From assembly GCF_002896875.1 (NCBI RefSeq), contig NZ_CP023278.1:1612001-1676000 (forward strand): 64,000 nt of DNA, read 5' to 3'. Shown one piece after another: positions 26,557 to 35,947 of the stretch; within the stretch, counting starts at the first letter, position 1; each line of letters opens with the position of its first letter. A program made the position numbers and the translations under genes. The stretch comes from Nostoc sp. CENA543. GTDB taxonomy: Bacteria > Cyanobacteriota > Cyanobacteriia > Cyanobacteriales > Nostocaceae. The notes under the pieces are model-generated. The model worked only from the letters and a program-made list of their open reading frames with translations, was not told where the DNA came from and did not search any database.

Positions 26557-27375
26557 ATGAAAGGATTATCAACGAAAGGTTTATCTTTAGCTTATGATGG
26601 TGCGCCAATTATTCGTGACCTGAATTTGGTAATTCCTCATGGTAAAGTTAGTGCTTTAGTGGGTGCAAATGGTTGTGGTAAATCAACTCTATTACGAGGT
26701 TTAGCTAGGTTGCTTAAGCCTTATGGTGGGACAGTTTATTTAGACGGACAATCTATTTTTAATCTTTCTACTAAAGAAGTAGCACAACAATTAGGAATTT
26801 TACCTCAAAGTCCGGTTGCACCGGAAGGATTAACAGTTAGAGATTTGGTAGCCCAAGGACGTTATCCTTATCAAAATTGGTTGCAACAGTGGTCACAAAA
26901 AGATGAAAGAATTGTCCAACAGGCTTTAGAGATTACAGATTTGTTGACATTGGCAGATAGAGCCTTGGATACTTTATCAGGTGGACAAAGACAACGTGCT
27001 TGGATAGCAATGGCACTAGCACAAGATACAGATATTTTATTATTAGATGAACCAACTACTTTTTTAGATTTGGCACATCAAATAGAGGTTTTAGATTTGT
27101 TATATGAATTGAACCAGCATCAACAGAGAACTATTGTCATGGTGCTGCATGATTTAAATCAGGCTTGTCGTTATGCAGATTATTTAGTTGCAGTTAAACA
27201 AGGCAGAATTTTTACGGCTGGAGAACCAAAACAGGTAATGAATGAGGAAATGGTCAAAGAAGTTTTTGGTTTAGAATGTCGTATTGTTGCTGACCCAGTT
27301 GTAGGAACACCAATGTGTGTACCAATAGGACGCAAGGGAGAAATGCAATTACAAGCAAATTCTTGTAATTTGTAG
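26557..27375 (+). CDS. ABC transporter ATP-binding protein for iron-siderophore uptake (FecE/FhuC type)
   Basis: A 272-residue cytoplasmic ATPase that powers the two upstream permeases. Walker A is GANGCGKST (residues 36-44), the ABC signature LSGGQ is at 140-144, and Walker B is ILLLDEPT, followed by the switch region [14 protein letters not shown]. The [21 protein letters not shown] and [24 protein letters not shown] segments are typical of the siderophore/B12 subgroup. It is likely co-transcribed with the permeases despite the repeat array in between. Confidence 0.92.
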   Translation: MKGLSTKGLSLAYDGAPIIRDLNLVIPHGKVSALVGANGCGKSTLLRGLARLLKPYGGTVYLDGQSIFNLSTKEVAQQLGILPQSPVAPEGLTVRDLVAQGRYPYQNWLQQWSQKDERIVQQALEITDLLTLADRALDTLSGGQRQRAWIAMALAQDTDILLLDEPTTFLDLAHQIEVLDLLYELNQHQQRTIVMVLHDLNQACRYADYLVAVKQGRIFTAGEPKQVMNEEMVKEVFGLECRIVADPVVGTPMCVPIGRKGEMQLQANSCNL

Positions 27376-27513
27376 GAAAATTTGGCTTTGCTGATTAATG
27401 GGATGATTTTTGTCGGACTACGCCCCGCTAACGCTAACACGCCTACCGCTAACGCGGAACCGCTTGCGGTAGGCGCAAAGATGCAAAGAATCAATACTAA
27501 CCAAGTCTTTACT
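27376..27513. other. Repeat-derived leader of the AraC gene
   Basis: It contains ACTACGCCCCGCTAACGC and a hairpin in which CCTACCGC...GCGGAACCGCTTGCGGTAGG folds back (about 27440-27475). The open frame runs through it from a TTG at 27382, but the repeat content and family alignment argue that the protein starts later. Confidence 0.55.
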
Positions 27514-28512
27514 ATGACCCTGACTTTAAAACAGCAAGAATGGGAAGAAATGTGGAATACAACAGCCCCAGATGTTACATCTAGCTCAGATGTGCAATCA
27601 TTTGAGTATTTATTCCAATTTCCTCAGCAATTTGGTCAAGGTGGAAGAAAAGATATTGAGGTGCATCCAGAAATTTGCTTATCAATTTTTGATTATGATC
27701 TGCGTGAAAATGTAGTGGTAAAACTACCAGAGTGGGAACACCCTTTACAATTTAGTGTGAGTCTCTCTGGTACAGTTATCGATGAATATGGCGGGAAGTT
27801 GGGAGCAGGGTATACTTGCATTTCTGGGGGTGGGATACAACGTCAGATGTTGGTCAAAAGTTCTAAATCTCGACATATAGGGATAAATATTCATATGTCT
27901 CCTGATGTGCTGCGAACTTTTTTCCCCCATCATGATGGTGAAACGCTTCCCCAGTTGCGTTTGCTAGCCAACGGTGATGACTGGCAATCCTTAATCTACC
28001 CAGAAATTACGACTGCCATAGAACAAGTAGTCAAGCAAATGATGTCCTGTCCCTACCAGGGAACGACAAAACAGATATATTTGCAAGGAAAAGTCATAGA
28101 ACTTATGGCTTTGCAGTTAGCTCCTATTTTAAATAACCAAGCAGAACTAGCACCATCACCACAGCTTAAACCCACAACTGTTAACCGCATTCATCAGGCT
28201 AGGGAAATTCTGCACTTTCGTTTGGAAAATCCACCATCATTAGTGGAATTAGCAGAAATTGTCGGTATTAGTGATAGAACTTTGCGCTATGGGTTTAAGG
28301 CTTTATTTGGTACAACTGTATTTAGTTATCTGACGCAGAAGCGTTTGGAACGTGCCGAAGAACTTCTGCGACATGGTGGGGTGACTGTAGCGGAAGTGGC
28401 GAATTTATTGGGTTATTCTCATTTAGGACATTTTGCGGCGGCTTTTAAACGTCAGTTTGGAATTACACCGAGTGAGTGTTTGTTGGGTAAAAAATCTATT
28501 TCTCTTTACTAA
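27514..28512 (+). CDS. AraC-family transcriptional regulator, PchR-like
   Basis: A 332-residue regulator starting MTLTLKQQEWEEMW. The N-terminal two-thirds is a ligand-binding domain with the PchR-type middle (GYTCISGGGIQRQML, HIGINIHMSPDVLRTFF). The C-terminal AraC DNA-binding domain holds two HTH units: PSLVELAEIVGISDRTLRYGFK and TVAEVANLLGYSHLGHFAAAFKRQFGITPSE. PchR relatives sense ferri-siderophores and activate receptor genes. An ATG at 27481 and a TTG at 27382 are alternative starts, but they lie in or next to repeat DNA. Its likely targets are the receptor downstream and the exporter at 36.2 kb, where similar direct repeats occur. Confidence 0.85.
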   Translation: MTLTLKQQEWEEMWNTTAPDVTSSSDVQSFEYLFQFPQQFGQGGRKDIEVHPEICLSIFDYDLRENVVVKLPEWEHPLQFSVSLSGTVIDEYGGKLGAGYTCISGGGIQRQMLVKSSKSRHIGINIHMSPDVLRTFFPHHDGETLPQLRLLANGDDWQSLIYPEITTAIEQVVKQMMSCPYQGTTKQIYLQGKVIELMALQLAPILNNQAELAPSPQLKPTTVNRIHQAREILHFRLENPPSLVELAEIVGISDRTLRYGFKALFGTTVFSYLTQKRLERAEELLRHGGVTVAEVANLLGYSHLGHFAAAFKRQFGITPSECLLGKKSISLY

Positions 28513-28547
28513 TGCCGTTTTGGGATATTAACGCCATTTTTGGATAG
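28511..28547 (+). promoter_or_regulatory. Direct-repeat site before the TonB-dependent receptor, candidate AraC/PchR box
   Basis: Two similar units, AATGCCGTTTTGGGATA and AACGCCATTTTTGGATA, lie 19 bases apart directly after the AraC gene stop and about 90-120 bases before the receptor start. AraC proteins bind direct repeats. A pair with the same consensus, AAyGCCATTTTTGGATAG, occurs before the exporter at 36.2 kb. Confidence 0.6.
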
Positions 28548-28634
28548 ACGCGATCGCACCAATTTATCTAAACTACCTCTAGATACAACTGAGAACTTTA
28601 CGCAATAATTTCATTTACTGGTGTGGAGAGGGGC

Positions 28635-31244
28635 GTGACTAATTTGACATTTCTACCAAATGTGCGTTTTTGGTTAGGTATTACTTTATTAGGATATTTT
28701 ATTAATTGTTCCACCGCCCAAACGGCTGTGGCTGAGGCGAAAGGGGAAAATCCAGAAATCATGGAACTAGGGGAATTAAAAGCCCCAGTTAGTAGCATTA
28801 ATGGTTTGTTGTCTCAATCTCCAATACCAACTAATTCTCCTGCAACTCCATCAGCTATTACCATCACGGGTGTAAAAGCAAATCCCACAGACAAAGGTGT
28901 AGAAGTAATTTTAGAGACAACCCAGGGAGATCAACTGCAAATCACAAACCGTAGTGAGGGTAATAACTTTATTGCAGATATTTCCAATGCTCAGTTGCGT
29001 TTATCTTCGGGAGAAGCTTTCACATTTCGTTCGGAAAAAGCACTTGCAGGAATTACGGGAATCACAGTAACAAATATTGACAGCAATAATATACGAGTCC
29101 TGATAGTGGGTGAGAATATTTTGCCTACAGTTGAGTTATTTGATGGGGATGAAGGGCTGATTTTCGTAGTAGCATCTACGACAACGACAACCCAACAACC
29201 CCCAGAACAGCCAACAACTGCAACACCACGAGAAGAACCAACAGTCCAGCAGGATGAGCCAATTGAGTTGGTAGTCACGGGAGAGCAAGATAGATATCGT
29301 GTTCCCAATGCCAGTACAGTGACAAGGACAGATACACCTCTGCGAGATATTCCCCAATCGATTCAGATTATTCCCCAAGAAGTGTTGCGGGATCAACGTG
29401 CCGATATATCAAGCGCGCTGTTGAATGCTCCCAGTGTGCGTAACGCCGCACCTTCTAACTTTGATTCGTTGCGATTGCAAGTACGGGGATTTTTTAGCCA
29501 ACCCACATTAAATGGCATTAAAGAGACTAACGGTTTAGCCTCTAATGTGGGGCCTGACTTGACAGGAATTGAAAATATCGAAATTCTTCTAGGGCCAAAC
29601 TCAGTTTTACTAGGTTCCACGTCTCCAGGTGGAACAGTCAACTTTGTCACCAAACAGCCTTTACGAGATCCTTACTACTTTGTTGAAGCAACTGTGGGTA
29701 GTTTTGATTTTTATCGTGGTGAGGTGGATTTATCGGGGCCGCTAGATGATGAGAAAAAAGCACTATATCGGCTGAACGCATCTTACAGAGATCAAGGATT
29801 TTTTACTGATCTGAGCCAAACTAGAAATCTAGTAATTGCACCAGTTTTGAGTCTAGAACTGAGCAAAAATACCAATTTGACCATTGAAGGAGTTTATAAG
29901 AATCTAGAGCAAGACAACAATAACTTAGGCTTGCCTGCAATTGGCACTATCTTTTCTAATCCTAATGGCGAAATACCCCGTAGTCGCATCACTAATGAAG
30001 GCGAACTTGATGTCACAACTGCCAGGATTGGATATAGACTAGAGCATAAATTTAATGAGAATTGGTCATTAAATAATTCTTTTCGGTATGGCTACGTTAA
30101 CTATGATGGTACTGGTATTAACGTTGGTACAAGGCTTTTAGCCGATAATCGTACCCTACTGAGAACAGCTAACGATTCTAGCGATCGCTATCGTGACTAT
30201 AGACTAACAGCAAATGTGATTGGTAAGTTTGCCACAGGTGCAATCCAGCATCAATTATTATTTGGTATTGATCTAGGAAGGCTGAACAATAGCTTAAAGT
30301 TTACGGGTAGATCAGCCGCACCCATTGACTTATTTAATCCCATTTACGGTCAACCAGTGGGAGCAATCACATTTGAGCTTGATACTAACACCGTCACTGA
30401 TGAACTTGGTCTTATCATACAAGACCAGGTAACAATTACCGATAACTTAAAATTACTCATCAGTGGTAGATTTGACACCTTCACTCAAAATAACAAAGAT
30501 TTTCTCGCCGCTACAGAAACAAGTCAATCAAGTAGTGCTTTTAGTCCCCGCATAGGTATTGTATATCAGCCGATTCCACCTATTTCCCTGTATGCTAACT
30601 ATAGCCGTTCCTTTGAACCAGCTATTGGTCAAGCCTTTGATGGAAGCGACTTTGAGCCGACAAGGGGGACGCAGTACGAAGTTGGGGTAAAAGCAGATTT
30701 GCATAGTCGGCTTTCTACGACACTAGCTTTTTATGACATTACCCAGTCCAATATTTTAACTGACGACCCAGATAATCCAGGCTTTTCCATTCAAACCGGA
30801 GAACAGCGCAGCCAAGGTATTGAACTGAGTCTTGCAGGTGAAATTTTACCAGGATGGAATGTATTTGCTAGTTATGCCTATAACGATGCTCGTGTCACCG
30901 AAGATAATAGCATTCCTGTCGGCAACCGCGTACAACGGACAACTCCCCATGCTGCTAGCTTATGGACAACCTACGAAATTCAACGGGGAAATTTACAGGG
31001 TTTAGGCTTTGGTTTAGGATTGTTTTATGTAGGCGATCGCGCTGGAGATGCTGGAAATACATTTGAAGTACCTAGCTATTTAACAACTAATGCAGCTCTC
31101 TTCTACAAACAAGATAGATTCCGTGCAGCGATTAATATCAGAAACCTCTTTGACATAGACTATTTTGAAAATGCGTTCAATCGCTTGCGCGTCTCTCCTG
31201 GTGAACCATTTACAGTCCAAGGAACTGTTTCTTGGACATTTTGA
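28635..31244 (+). CDS. TonB-dependent siderophore receptor with AMIN domain
   Basis: An 869-residue outer-membrane receptor. A signal peptide (about residues 1-30) and a cyanobacterial AMIN domain (about 65-175, ITGVKANPTDKGVEVILETT...) come first, then a Pro/Gln/Thr linker, the TonB box region ELVVTGE (about 207) and the plug (RDIPQSIQIIPQEVLRDQRA, then LLGPNSVLLGSTSPGGTVNFVT). The rest is a 22-strand barrel ending in FTVQGTVSWTF with a terminal aromatic residue. This is the FhuA/FptA-like ferri-siderophore type. GTG at 28635 is preferred because GGAGAGG precedes it; a GTG at 28623 is possible. It is likely iron- and AraC-regulated. Confidence 0.9.
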   Translation: MTNLTFLPNVRFWLGITLLGYFINCSTAQTAVAEAKGENPEIMELGELKAPVSSINGLLSQSPIPTNSPATPSAITITGVKANPTDKGVEVILETTQGDQLQITNRSEGNNFIADISNAQLRLSSGEAFTFRSEKALAGITGITVTNIDSNNIRVLIVGENILPTVELFDGDEGLIFVVASTTTTTQQPPEQPTTATPREEPTVQQDEPIELVVTGEQDRYRVPNASTVTRTDTPLRDIPQSIQIIPQEVLRDQRADISSALLNAPSVRNAAPSNFDSLRLQVRGFFSQPTLNGIKETNGLASNVGPDLTGIENIEILLGPNSVLLGSTSPGGTVNFVTKQPLRDPYYFVEATVGSFDFYRGEVDLSGPLDDEKKALYRLNASYRDQGFFTDLSQTRNLVIAPVLSLELSKNTNLTIEGVYKNLEQDNNNLGLPAIGTIFSNPNGEIPRSRITNEGELDVTTARIGYRLEHKFNENWSLNNSFRYGYVNYDGTGINVGTRLLADNRTLLRTANDSSDRYRDYRLTANVIGKFATGAIQHQLLFGIDLGRLNNSLKFTGRSAAPIDLFNPIYGQPVGAITFELDTNTVTDELGLIIQDQVTITDNLKLLISGRFDTFTQNNKDFLAATETSQSSSAFSPRIGIVYQPIPPISLYANYSRSFEPAIGQAFDGSDFEPTRGTQYEVGVKADLHSRLSTTLAFYDITQSNILTDDPDNPGFSIQTGEQRSQGIELSLAGEILPGWNVFASYAYNDARVTEDNSIPVGNRVQRTTPHAASLWTTYEIQRGNLQGLGFGLGLFYVGDRAGDAGNTFEVPSYLTTNAALFYKQDRFRAAINIRNLFDIDYFENAFNRLRVSPGEPFTVQGTVSWTF

Positions 31245-31373
31245 CAATCTCATGATTTCTTAACTCACACTGGAGGATAAAAGCTGGCAGGATTTATCTA
31301 CACATCTTCAGCAACAATAATCTTCTAAATTTTTGGAGATGTGTATCAATCCTGTTTTATCAAACACAAATCT

Positions 31374-32351
31374 ATGAAAATAATTTCACATCGCTTTATT
31401 GTCCTATTGTTATTAGGAACTGTACTATTTACTGCTATTTGGGCTAGCAGTAAAAGTTTTACCTATGAAGCGACAAACTCATTATCTTTACAACGAACTG
31501 CAAAATGTCGAATGGTACAACACGTTAGGGGAGAAACTTGTATTCCCCTCAAACCTAAACGAATTGTCACCTTAGATTTTAATAGTTTTGCCGCAGTTTT
31601 GGCTTTAGAAACTAAACCTATCGCCACTTGGATTACAACGGAAATAGAAGATGACTTTCCTTACTTTCTAGGAAAAGCAGATGGAGTAGAAATATTAAGA
31701 AGTTCCAGTGGTCAAATTAATTTAGAAAAGCTTGTATTACTCCATCCCGATTTAATTATTGTGATTTCCCATCCTGGATTTGCAGGTATTTATAAATATG
31801 CTGCACAAATTGCACCTACAGTAGTTCTACCTTGGGTCGAAACTAGAGGAAACTGGAAACAACACATTCAAGATACTGCTAGGATTTTAAACAAAACAGC
31901 AACAGGTACTCAACTAATAAATTACTATCATCAACGCGTTAACCAATTAAAGCTAGCAATTGGTAATAATCAGCAAAAGAATAGCATATCATTTGCTTAT
32001 GTCGCTGCCGGACAACTAGTTATTACCCGTCAAAAATCTTTTGCAGGTGAAATTTTGCATGATATTGGTATATTAAAACCTATATTTGCTGAATCTGGTG
32101 ATTATGATTTACCTCTTTCGGAAGAACTTTTACCCAAGATTGATAGCGATATCCTGTTTATTGCGCCGCTACGCAAAGACGACTACTCTGTGATCAAAAA
32201 ACTTCAGCGAAAGCCTTTATGGTCTAAACTCAAAGCTGTGCAGCAAAATCAAGTTTACATAGTGGATTTTTCTGTTTGGCGGGGATTGAATATGCTTGCA
32301 GCTTATGCAATGCTCGATGACCTTGATAAATACATAGTTAATATCACTTAA
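31374..32351 (+). CDS. Iron-siderophore ABC transporter substrate-binding protein (FecB/FhuD type)
   Basis: A 325-residue exported binding protein. The signal peptide is MKIISHRFIVLLLLGTVLFT. The mature start RMVQHVRGETCIPLKPKRIVTLDFNSFAAVLAL is the common entry of the family. The first lobe has LEKLVLLHPDLIIV and the second ends with KAVQQNQVYIVDF. It would bind the ferri-siderophore in the periplasm and pass it to the FecCD permeases upstream. No lipobox is obvious. A GTG at 31341 would add 11 residues; ATG at 31374 gives the better signal peptide. It follows the receptor by about 130 bases on the same strand. Confidence 0.85.
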   Translation: MKIISHRFIVLLLLGTVLFTAIWASSKSFTYEATNSLSLQRTAKCRMVQHVRGETCIPLKPKRIVTLDFNSFAAVLALETKPIATWITTEIEDDFPYFLGKADGVEILRSSSGQINLEKLVLLHPDLIIVISHPGFAGIYKYAAQIAPTVVLPWVETRGNWKQHIQDTARILNKTATGTQLINYYHQRVNQLKLAIGNNQQKNSISFAYVAAGQLVITRQKSFAGEILHDIGILKPIFAESGDYDLPLSEELLPKIDSDILFIAPLRKDDYSVIKKLQRKPLWSKLKAVQQNQVYIVDFSVWRGLNMLAAYAMLDDLDKYIVNIT

Positions 32352-32355
32352 AATC

Positions 32356-32733
32356 ATGCCCAAATATAATTTATTTGTCTGCAAATCTTGTCACCGTTCT
32401 TCTCAGGAACGTCCAGATAATCCCCCTTTTGATGGTGATATCTTACTAGAAAAACTAAAAGATTTATGTAGTGAAGAATCGTCACTCCATAAACTAGAAA
32501 TTAAACCCGTTGAATGTTTATGGGCTTGTAATCACGGTTGTGTTGTAGCTGCTTCTCACCCAGACAAACCCACCTATCTTTTCGTCAATTTAACTCCAGA
32601 AGAAAGCGCAGCATCTTTACTGGAATTTATGGAATTGTATATCAAGAGTCACAAAGGCAATATAGCTTGGAAAAAATTACCTGAAGTGTTACAAGCTGCT
32701 ATTTTCGCGCAAATTCCACCTGGGGAAAGGTAG
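32356..32733 (+). CDS. DUF1636 family metal-binding (ferredoxin-like) protein
   Basis: A 125-residue cytosolic protein with six cysteines: C9 and C12 (CKSC), C38, C54, C58 and C62 (CLWACNHGC). The arrangement suggests a thioredoxin-like [2Fe-2S] or zinc fold; DUF1636 members are annotated as putative metal-binding proteins and often sit near cobalamin or iron uptake genes in cyanobacteria (from memory). The C-terminal half is plain helical. It follows the binding protein by four bases, so it is in the same operon and may handle released iron (inference). Confidence 0.75.
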   Translation: MPKYNLFVCKSCHRSSQERPDNPPFDGDILLEKLKDLCSEESSLHKLEIKPVECLWACNHGCVVAASHPDKPTYLFVNLTPEESAASLLEFMELYIKSHKGNIAWKKLPEVLQAAIFAQIPPGER

Positions 32734-32771
32734 TGGTGGTTATACTTTTTGAGGATTGTCTTCACTCAACT

Positions 32772-33641
32772 TCAGCGAGCAAACCAAGCCTCTAAATCAG
32801 CCATTCCCTGAAAATCTAACAGTGCTTCGCCAAGATTTTCTAATTGTTCTAAGGACAAAGATTCAACTTGCTGCCGCACCTCTGGAGATAATTCTCCCAC
32901 ACGACGAGTTAATTGACGCAAAACAAGCGATTTTTCTCCTTCTTCCCGTCCTTCTTCTCGTCCTTCTTCTCGTCCTTCTTCCCTTCCTTCTTCCTTAATT
33001 TCACGGTAAACTCTTGTTTCCTTGAGTGTAATCCCTAACATCTCTTCAACCTCCCGTTGACTCTTATCTTCAAACTTGTAGACCATGATAGTTGTTAGTA
33101 GCTCTATTATGGCGCGATTTTGGGTTTGAGGTGTTTCTTCTTGACTCCTGGCTAGCAAATACCTTGCTTCTTGTGGTGCTTGCTCATCATCAAGGGTAGT
33201 TAACACCATTAAAGCTACCCATATAGGTAAAGAGCGAATATCCCCCAACTCATCTAAATATATGCGATGTACTTGGTCGCCATTGAGGTGATTTCTATGG
33301 GGATAAATATCACTTTGCTCAATACTACGGGAAGGGTAAATAATCACAACTTGCCAGTCTCTAAATCTATTACGTTGGCGATAGAAATATAATGATGATT
33401 CTGCAAATACCCTTTCGTAAAGCTGTTCATCCCGTTGAAATTGCACTTCACAAAAATACACTATCCCTGGTCTTTCATCCTCTGGTGGCAAAAAAACTCC
33501 ATCAATTTCAAACTTCGGTTCTTTGACTGCTACTGAATCAAACCGATATGCTTCAGCATTTGTGGGAGGATTGGTTAACAATTCAAATAACAGAGTTGGT
33601 GATTGTTGAAATAGTTTGTAAAAAATTGAGTCACGCCGCAT
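32772..33641 (-). CDS. Rpn/DUF2887 family nuclease-like protein
   Basis: A 289-residue member of the Rpn family (recombination-promoting nuclease, PD-(D/E)XK fold) of the DUF2887 kind common in cyanobacteria. The N-terminus, RRDSIFYKLFQQSPTLLFEL, and nuclease core FEIDGVFLPP...PGIVYFCEVQFQRDEQLYERVFAE give the Asp/Glu-x-Gln active-site motif. A Glu/Gly/Arg repeat (EGREEGREEGREEGREEGE) lies before a helical tail. It lies on the opposite strand inside the iron-uptake cluster, so it probably entered later. Pieces of a relative persist at 35.1 and 36.0 kb. Confidence 0.82.
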   Translation of the reverse strand: MRRDSIFYKLFQQSPTLLFELLTNPPTNAEAYRFDSVAVKEPKFEIDGVFLPPEDERPGIVYFCEVQFQRDEQLYERVFAESSLYFYRQRNRFRDWQVVIIYPSRSIEQSDIYPHRNHLNGDQVHRIYLDELGDIRSLPIWVALMVLTTLDDEQAPQEARYLLARSQEETPQTQNRAIIELLTTIMVYKFEDKSQREVEEMLGITLKETRVYREIKEEGREEGREEGREEGREEGEKSLVLRQLTRRVGELSPEVRQQVESLSLEQLENLGEALLDFQGMADLEAWFAR

Positions 33642-33988
33642 GAAGCATTCTCGTTAAATTCTATTAAACATCTAACCATACTTACCTTGACATTCTGATT
33701 TGATTACTGCTCAACTCATCCCTAAACCCAGGTGACTCTTCAGTATGTGACATTCTTAACCTTGTCAGCGATCGCCAAAGTCTGGTTAGCATTATCCTCG
33801 TTCAACTCCGTGGTAAAATTATTGCTATTAATTATCATTAGTGTAGGCAATTCCTGACTTTGAACACAACTCCGACAGATGTTTGATGTTGAACATACAA
33901 GCAGGTGGGGGATTTGGTAGCCGTACTCATGCAGGTTTCCCCGGATAACCATTGACGGTTTTGGGTTCGATGTTGGTGAATTTTTAGG
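33642..33988. other. Gap between Rpn gene and second binding-protein gene
   Basis: No convincing gene. A minus-strand frame at 33740-33952 could give a short peptide ending in NANQTLAIADKVKNVTY, but its ribosome site is weak and no family is recognised. Confidence 0.35.
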
Positions 33989-35047
33989 ATGAGGGTAATT
34001 GTGCGATTATTGCTGTTAAGTTGTTTAATTTTAGTCTCAGTTTTAGGTTGTCATCACCAACCGTCTGACATCCCGTCTTCCCATCTCACACCCAGAGGTG
34101 ATTGTCAAACAGTGCGACATCTGGGAGGAGAAACGCAGATTTGTGGACATCCACAACGGATTGTGGTTCTCAATCCCAAGATGTTAGATATTGTACTGTC
34201 ATTAAATGTCCAGCCGATTGGCTACGCAGAAATATTTAGCAATCGTCGTGGCGACTTCGATCAACCTAGCCAACAGATTCCCTATTTAGGCGATCGCATC
34301 ACTCAACCAATTGCTAACCTGGGAATGAGTAGCAATCCATCCCTAGAAACTATCATCAAACTCAAGCCAGATTTGATATTGGGGGATATTCGGGGAAATC
34401 AGCAGCAATATAGTCAATTATCCCAAATTGCGCCTACATTGCTATTTGACTATGTTGGTAGAGATAAATGGCAAGATTCTCTACAAGCGATCGCTAAAGT
34501 TTTAGGACGTACTGATCAAGCTAAAAAAATCGTAGCAGCCCATCGTCAACAAATAGCAACAACTCGCCAAGTATTAGCACCGATTGTGAAAGCCTATCCT
34601 AAAGTTCTCATGGTATCCTCAGAACAACTCAACTCTTCAATAAATATTGTCACTCCTCTAGATTTTTGTGGAGGTTTATTAGAGGATATTGGATTTAAAC
34701 TGGCTACTGTTTCCAACTCTATACCCACAAATATTACTCAACAAATTTCCGTAGAAAAATTACCCCAATTTGATGCCGATTTAATCATTGTTCAAGGATA
34801 TAACATTGTAGAATTAAGCCGAATCAGAAATACCAATAGTTTTACCAAATCTCAATTAAAATCTGTGCAAAAATCTTGGCAAACCAACACTATTGCTCAG
34901 TCATTAAGTGCGAGTAGAAACAACCGAGTCTACTTTATTCCTTCTTATATTTGTCTGGGTTTACCTTCACCCAGTGGTACACAGATTACTCTTGAATCTT
35001 TACAAGAGCAGCTATTACCCTTGGACAAAACAGTGAATCGAAATTAA
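33989..35047 (+). CDS. Iron-siderophore ABC transporter substrate-binding lipoprotein (second)
   Basis: A 352-residue binding protein with signal peptide MRVIVRLLLLSCLILVSVLG ending in a lipobox (SVLGC), so anchored to the inner membrane. Family blocks include GHPQRIVVLNPKMLDIVLSL, SLETIIKLKPDLILGDI and FDADLIIVQGY. Cys pairs at CQTVRHLGGETQIC and in CGGLL may form disulfides. It is the second FecB-type protein in the island and could serve the same permeases with a different siderophore. GTG at 34001 is an attractive alternative start because GAGGG stands five bases before it. Confidence 0.85.
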   Translation: MRVIVRLLLLSCLILVSVLGCHHQPSDIPSSHLTPRGDCQTVRHLGGETQICGHPQRIVVLNPKMLDIVLSLNVQPIGYAEIFSNRRGDFDQPSQQIPYLGDRITQPIANLGMSSNPSLETIIKLKPDLILGDIRGNQQQYSQLSQIAPTLLFDYVGRDKWQDSLQAIAKVLGRTDQAKKIVAAHRQQIATTRQVLAPIVKAYPKVLMVSSEQLNSSINIVTPLDFCGGLLEDIGFKLATVSNSIPTNITQQISVEKLPQFDADLIIVQGYNIVELSRIRNTNSFTKSQLKSVQKSWQTNTIAQSLSASRNNRVYFIPSYICLGLPSPSGTQITLESLQEQLLPLDKTVNRN

Positions 35048-35054
35048 CTTTAGT

Positions 35055-35124
35055 TGTCAACACCATGAACCCTACCCACATAGGTAATTGGCGAATATCT
35101 CCCAAATCATCCAAATATATGTGT
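35055..35124 (-). pseudogene. Relic of an Rpn/DUF2887 gene (fragment 1)
   Basis: Reading the minus strand gives HIYLDDLGDIRQLPMWVG then FMVLTT, which aligns with RIYLDELGDIRSLPIWVALMVLTT in the intact Rpn gene at 32772-33641. A stop codon follows at once and no more of the gene is left. The intact paralogue is 2 kb away. Confidence 0.75.
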
Positions 35125-35490
35125 TAGCGAAGAAATTTCTTTGGGGCGATCACCCGCAAAATTTAGCTCTGAACTATCACGGCTAAATCCCATAAAACAT
35201 CAAATTTTGACTCCTCAAATTTGTTAGCTGGGGAAGAAAATACGAATTGCGATCGCAATAATTAAGACGTAACCAATAATTCATTATCCAAAATTAAATT
35301 TGTCATATTTAAACTTTTTTCAATTGTTAATTTAAAATATTATGCAATTAGTGCTTATTGCAATAACTATTCATTAAGTAGCAATACTTTCTGAGATGTT
35401 TAAAATATCTATTAGCTTAATATACTGAACTTCTCTAATAAAATAATGATATTATTTATCAATAAATACTAATAACACTAGAGATATTAC
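35125..35490. other. AT-rich gap before the EamA gene
   Basis: No gene is recognised. The region contains AT-rich DNA and one GCGATCGC site, and it probably holds the promoter of the EamA gene. With fragment 1 it fills the space after the second binding-protein gene. Confidence 0.45.
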
Positions 35491-35922
35491 ATGATCAATC
35501 ATGAAAAGGAAGCAATATTTTTCGCCTTATTATCAGCACTTTTTGCAGCCTTAACCACTATTTTTGGTAAAATTGGAGTCGAAGCAATTAACCCCACTTT
35601 AGCAACTGCAATTCGTACAGTTGTAATTCTAGTTATGGTTTGGGGTTGGGTTTTTACTAAAGGACAAATAGATGCACTGTTGACAATTTCTCCTAAAACT
35701 CTGCTATTTCTTATCTTATCTGGATTATCAACTGGTTTATCTTGGTTATTTTACTTTCGTGCTTTACAAGTTGGAAAGGCTTCTTTAGTAGCACCTTTAG
35801 ACAAATCGAGTTTGCTTTTGGTACTTGTGTTCTCAGTTCTTTTTCTCCAGGAATCACTAACGCTGCAAGTGATATTGGGTACTGTCATGATTTTGGCTGG
35901 AACACTAGTGCTGATTCTCTAA
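35491..35922 (+). CDS. Half-size EamA/DMT family transporter
   Basis: A 143-residue membrane protein with five hydrophobic helices, containing a single EamA unit: FFALLSALFAALTTIFGKIGVE at the start and YFRALQVGKASLVAPLDKSS then FLQESLTLQVILGTVMILAG at the end. Full-length members have two such units, so it should work as a dimer, like small multidrug-resistance proteins. Placed between a siderophore-binding protein and an ABC exporter, it could export a siderophore or precursor, but this is only context. Confidence 0.8.
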   Translation: MINHEKEAIFFALLSALFAALTTIFGKIGVEAINPTLATAIRTVVILVMVWGWVFTKGQIDALLTISPKTLLFLILSGLSTGLSWLFYFRALQVGKASLVAPLDKSSLLLVLVFSVLFLQESLTLQVILGTVMILAGTLVLIL

Positions 35923-35947
35923 GATAGTGGTTTTACGGTTAATTGTT

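Noticed and set aside
27382-27513. N-terminal extension of the AraC regulator
   Set aside because: It is translated from a dispersed hairpin repeat (CCTACCGC/GCGGTAGG) and does not fit the family start.
33740-33952. Minus-strand frame ending NANQTLAIADKVKNVTY
   Set aside because: Weak ribosome site, no recognised family, and an opposite-strand frame reading ...GGGFGSRTHAGFPG has no better support. Listed only as a gap.
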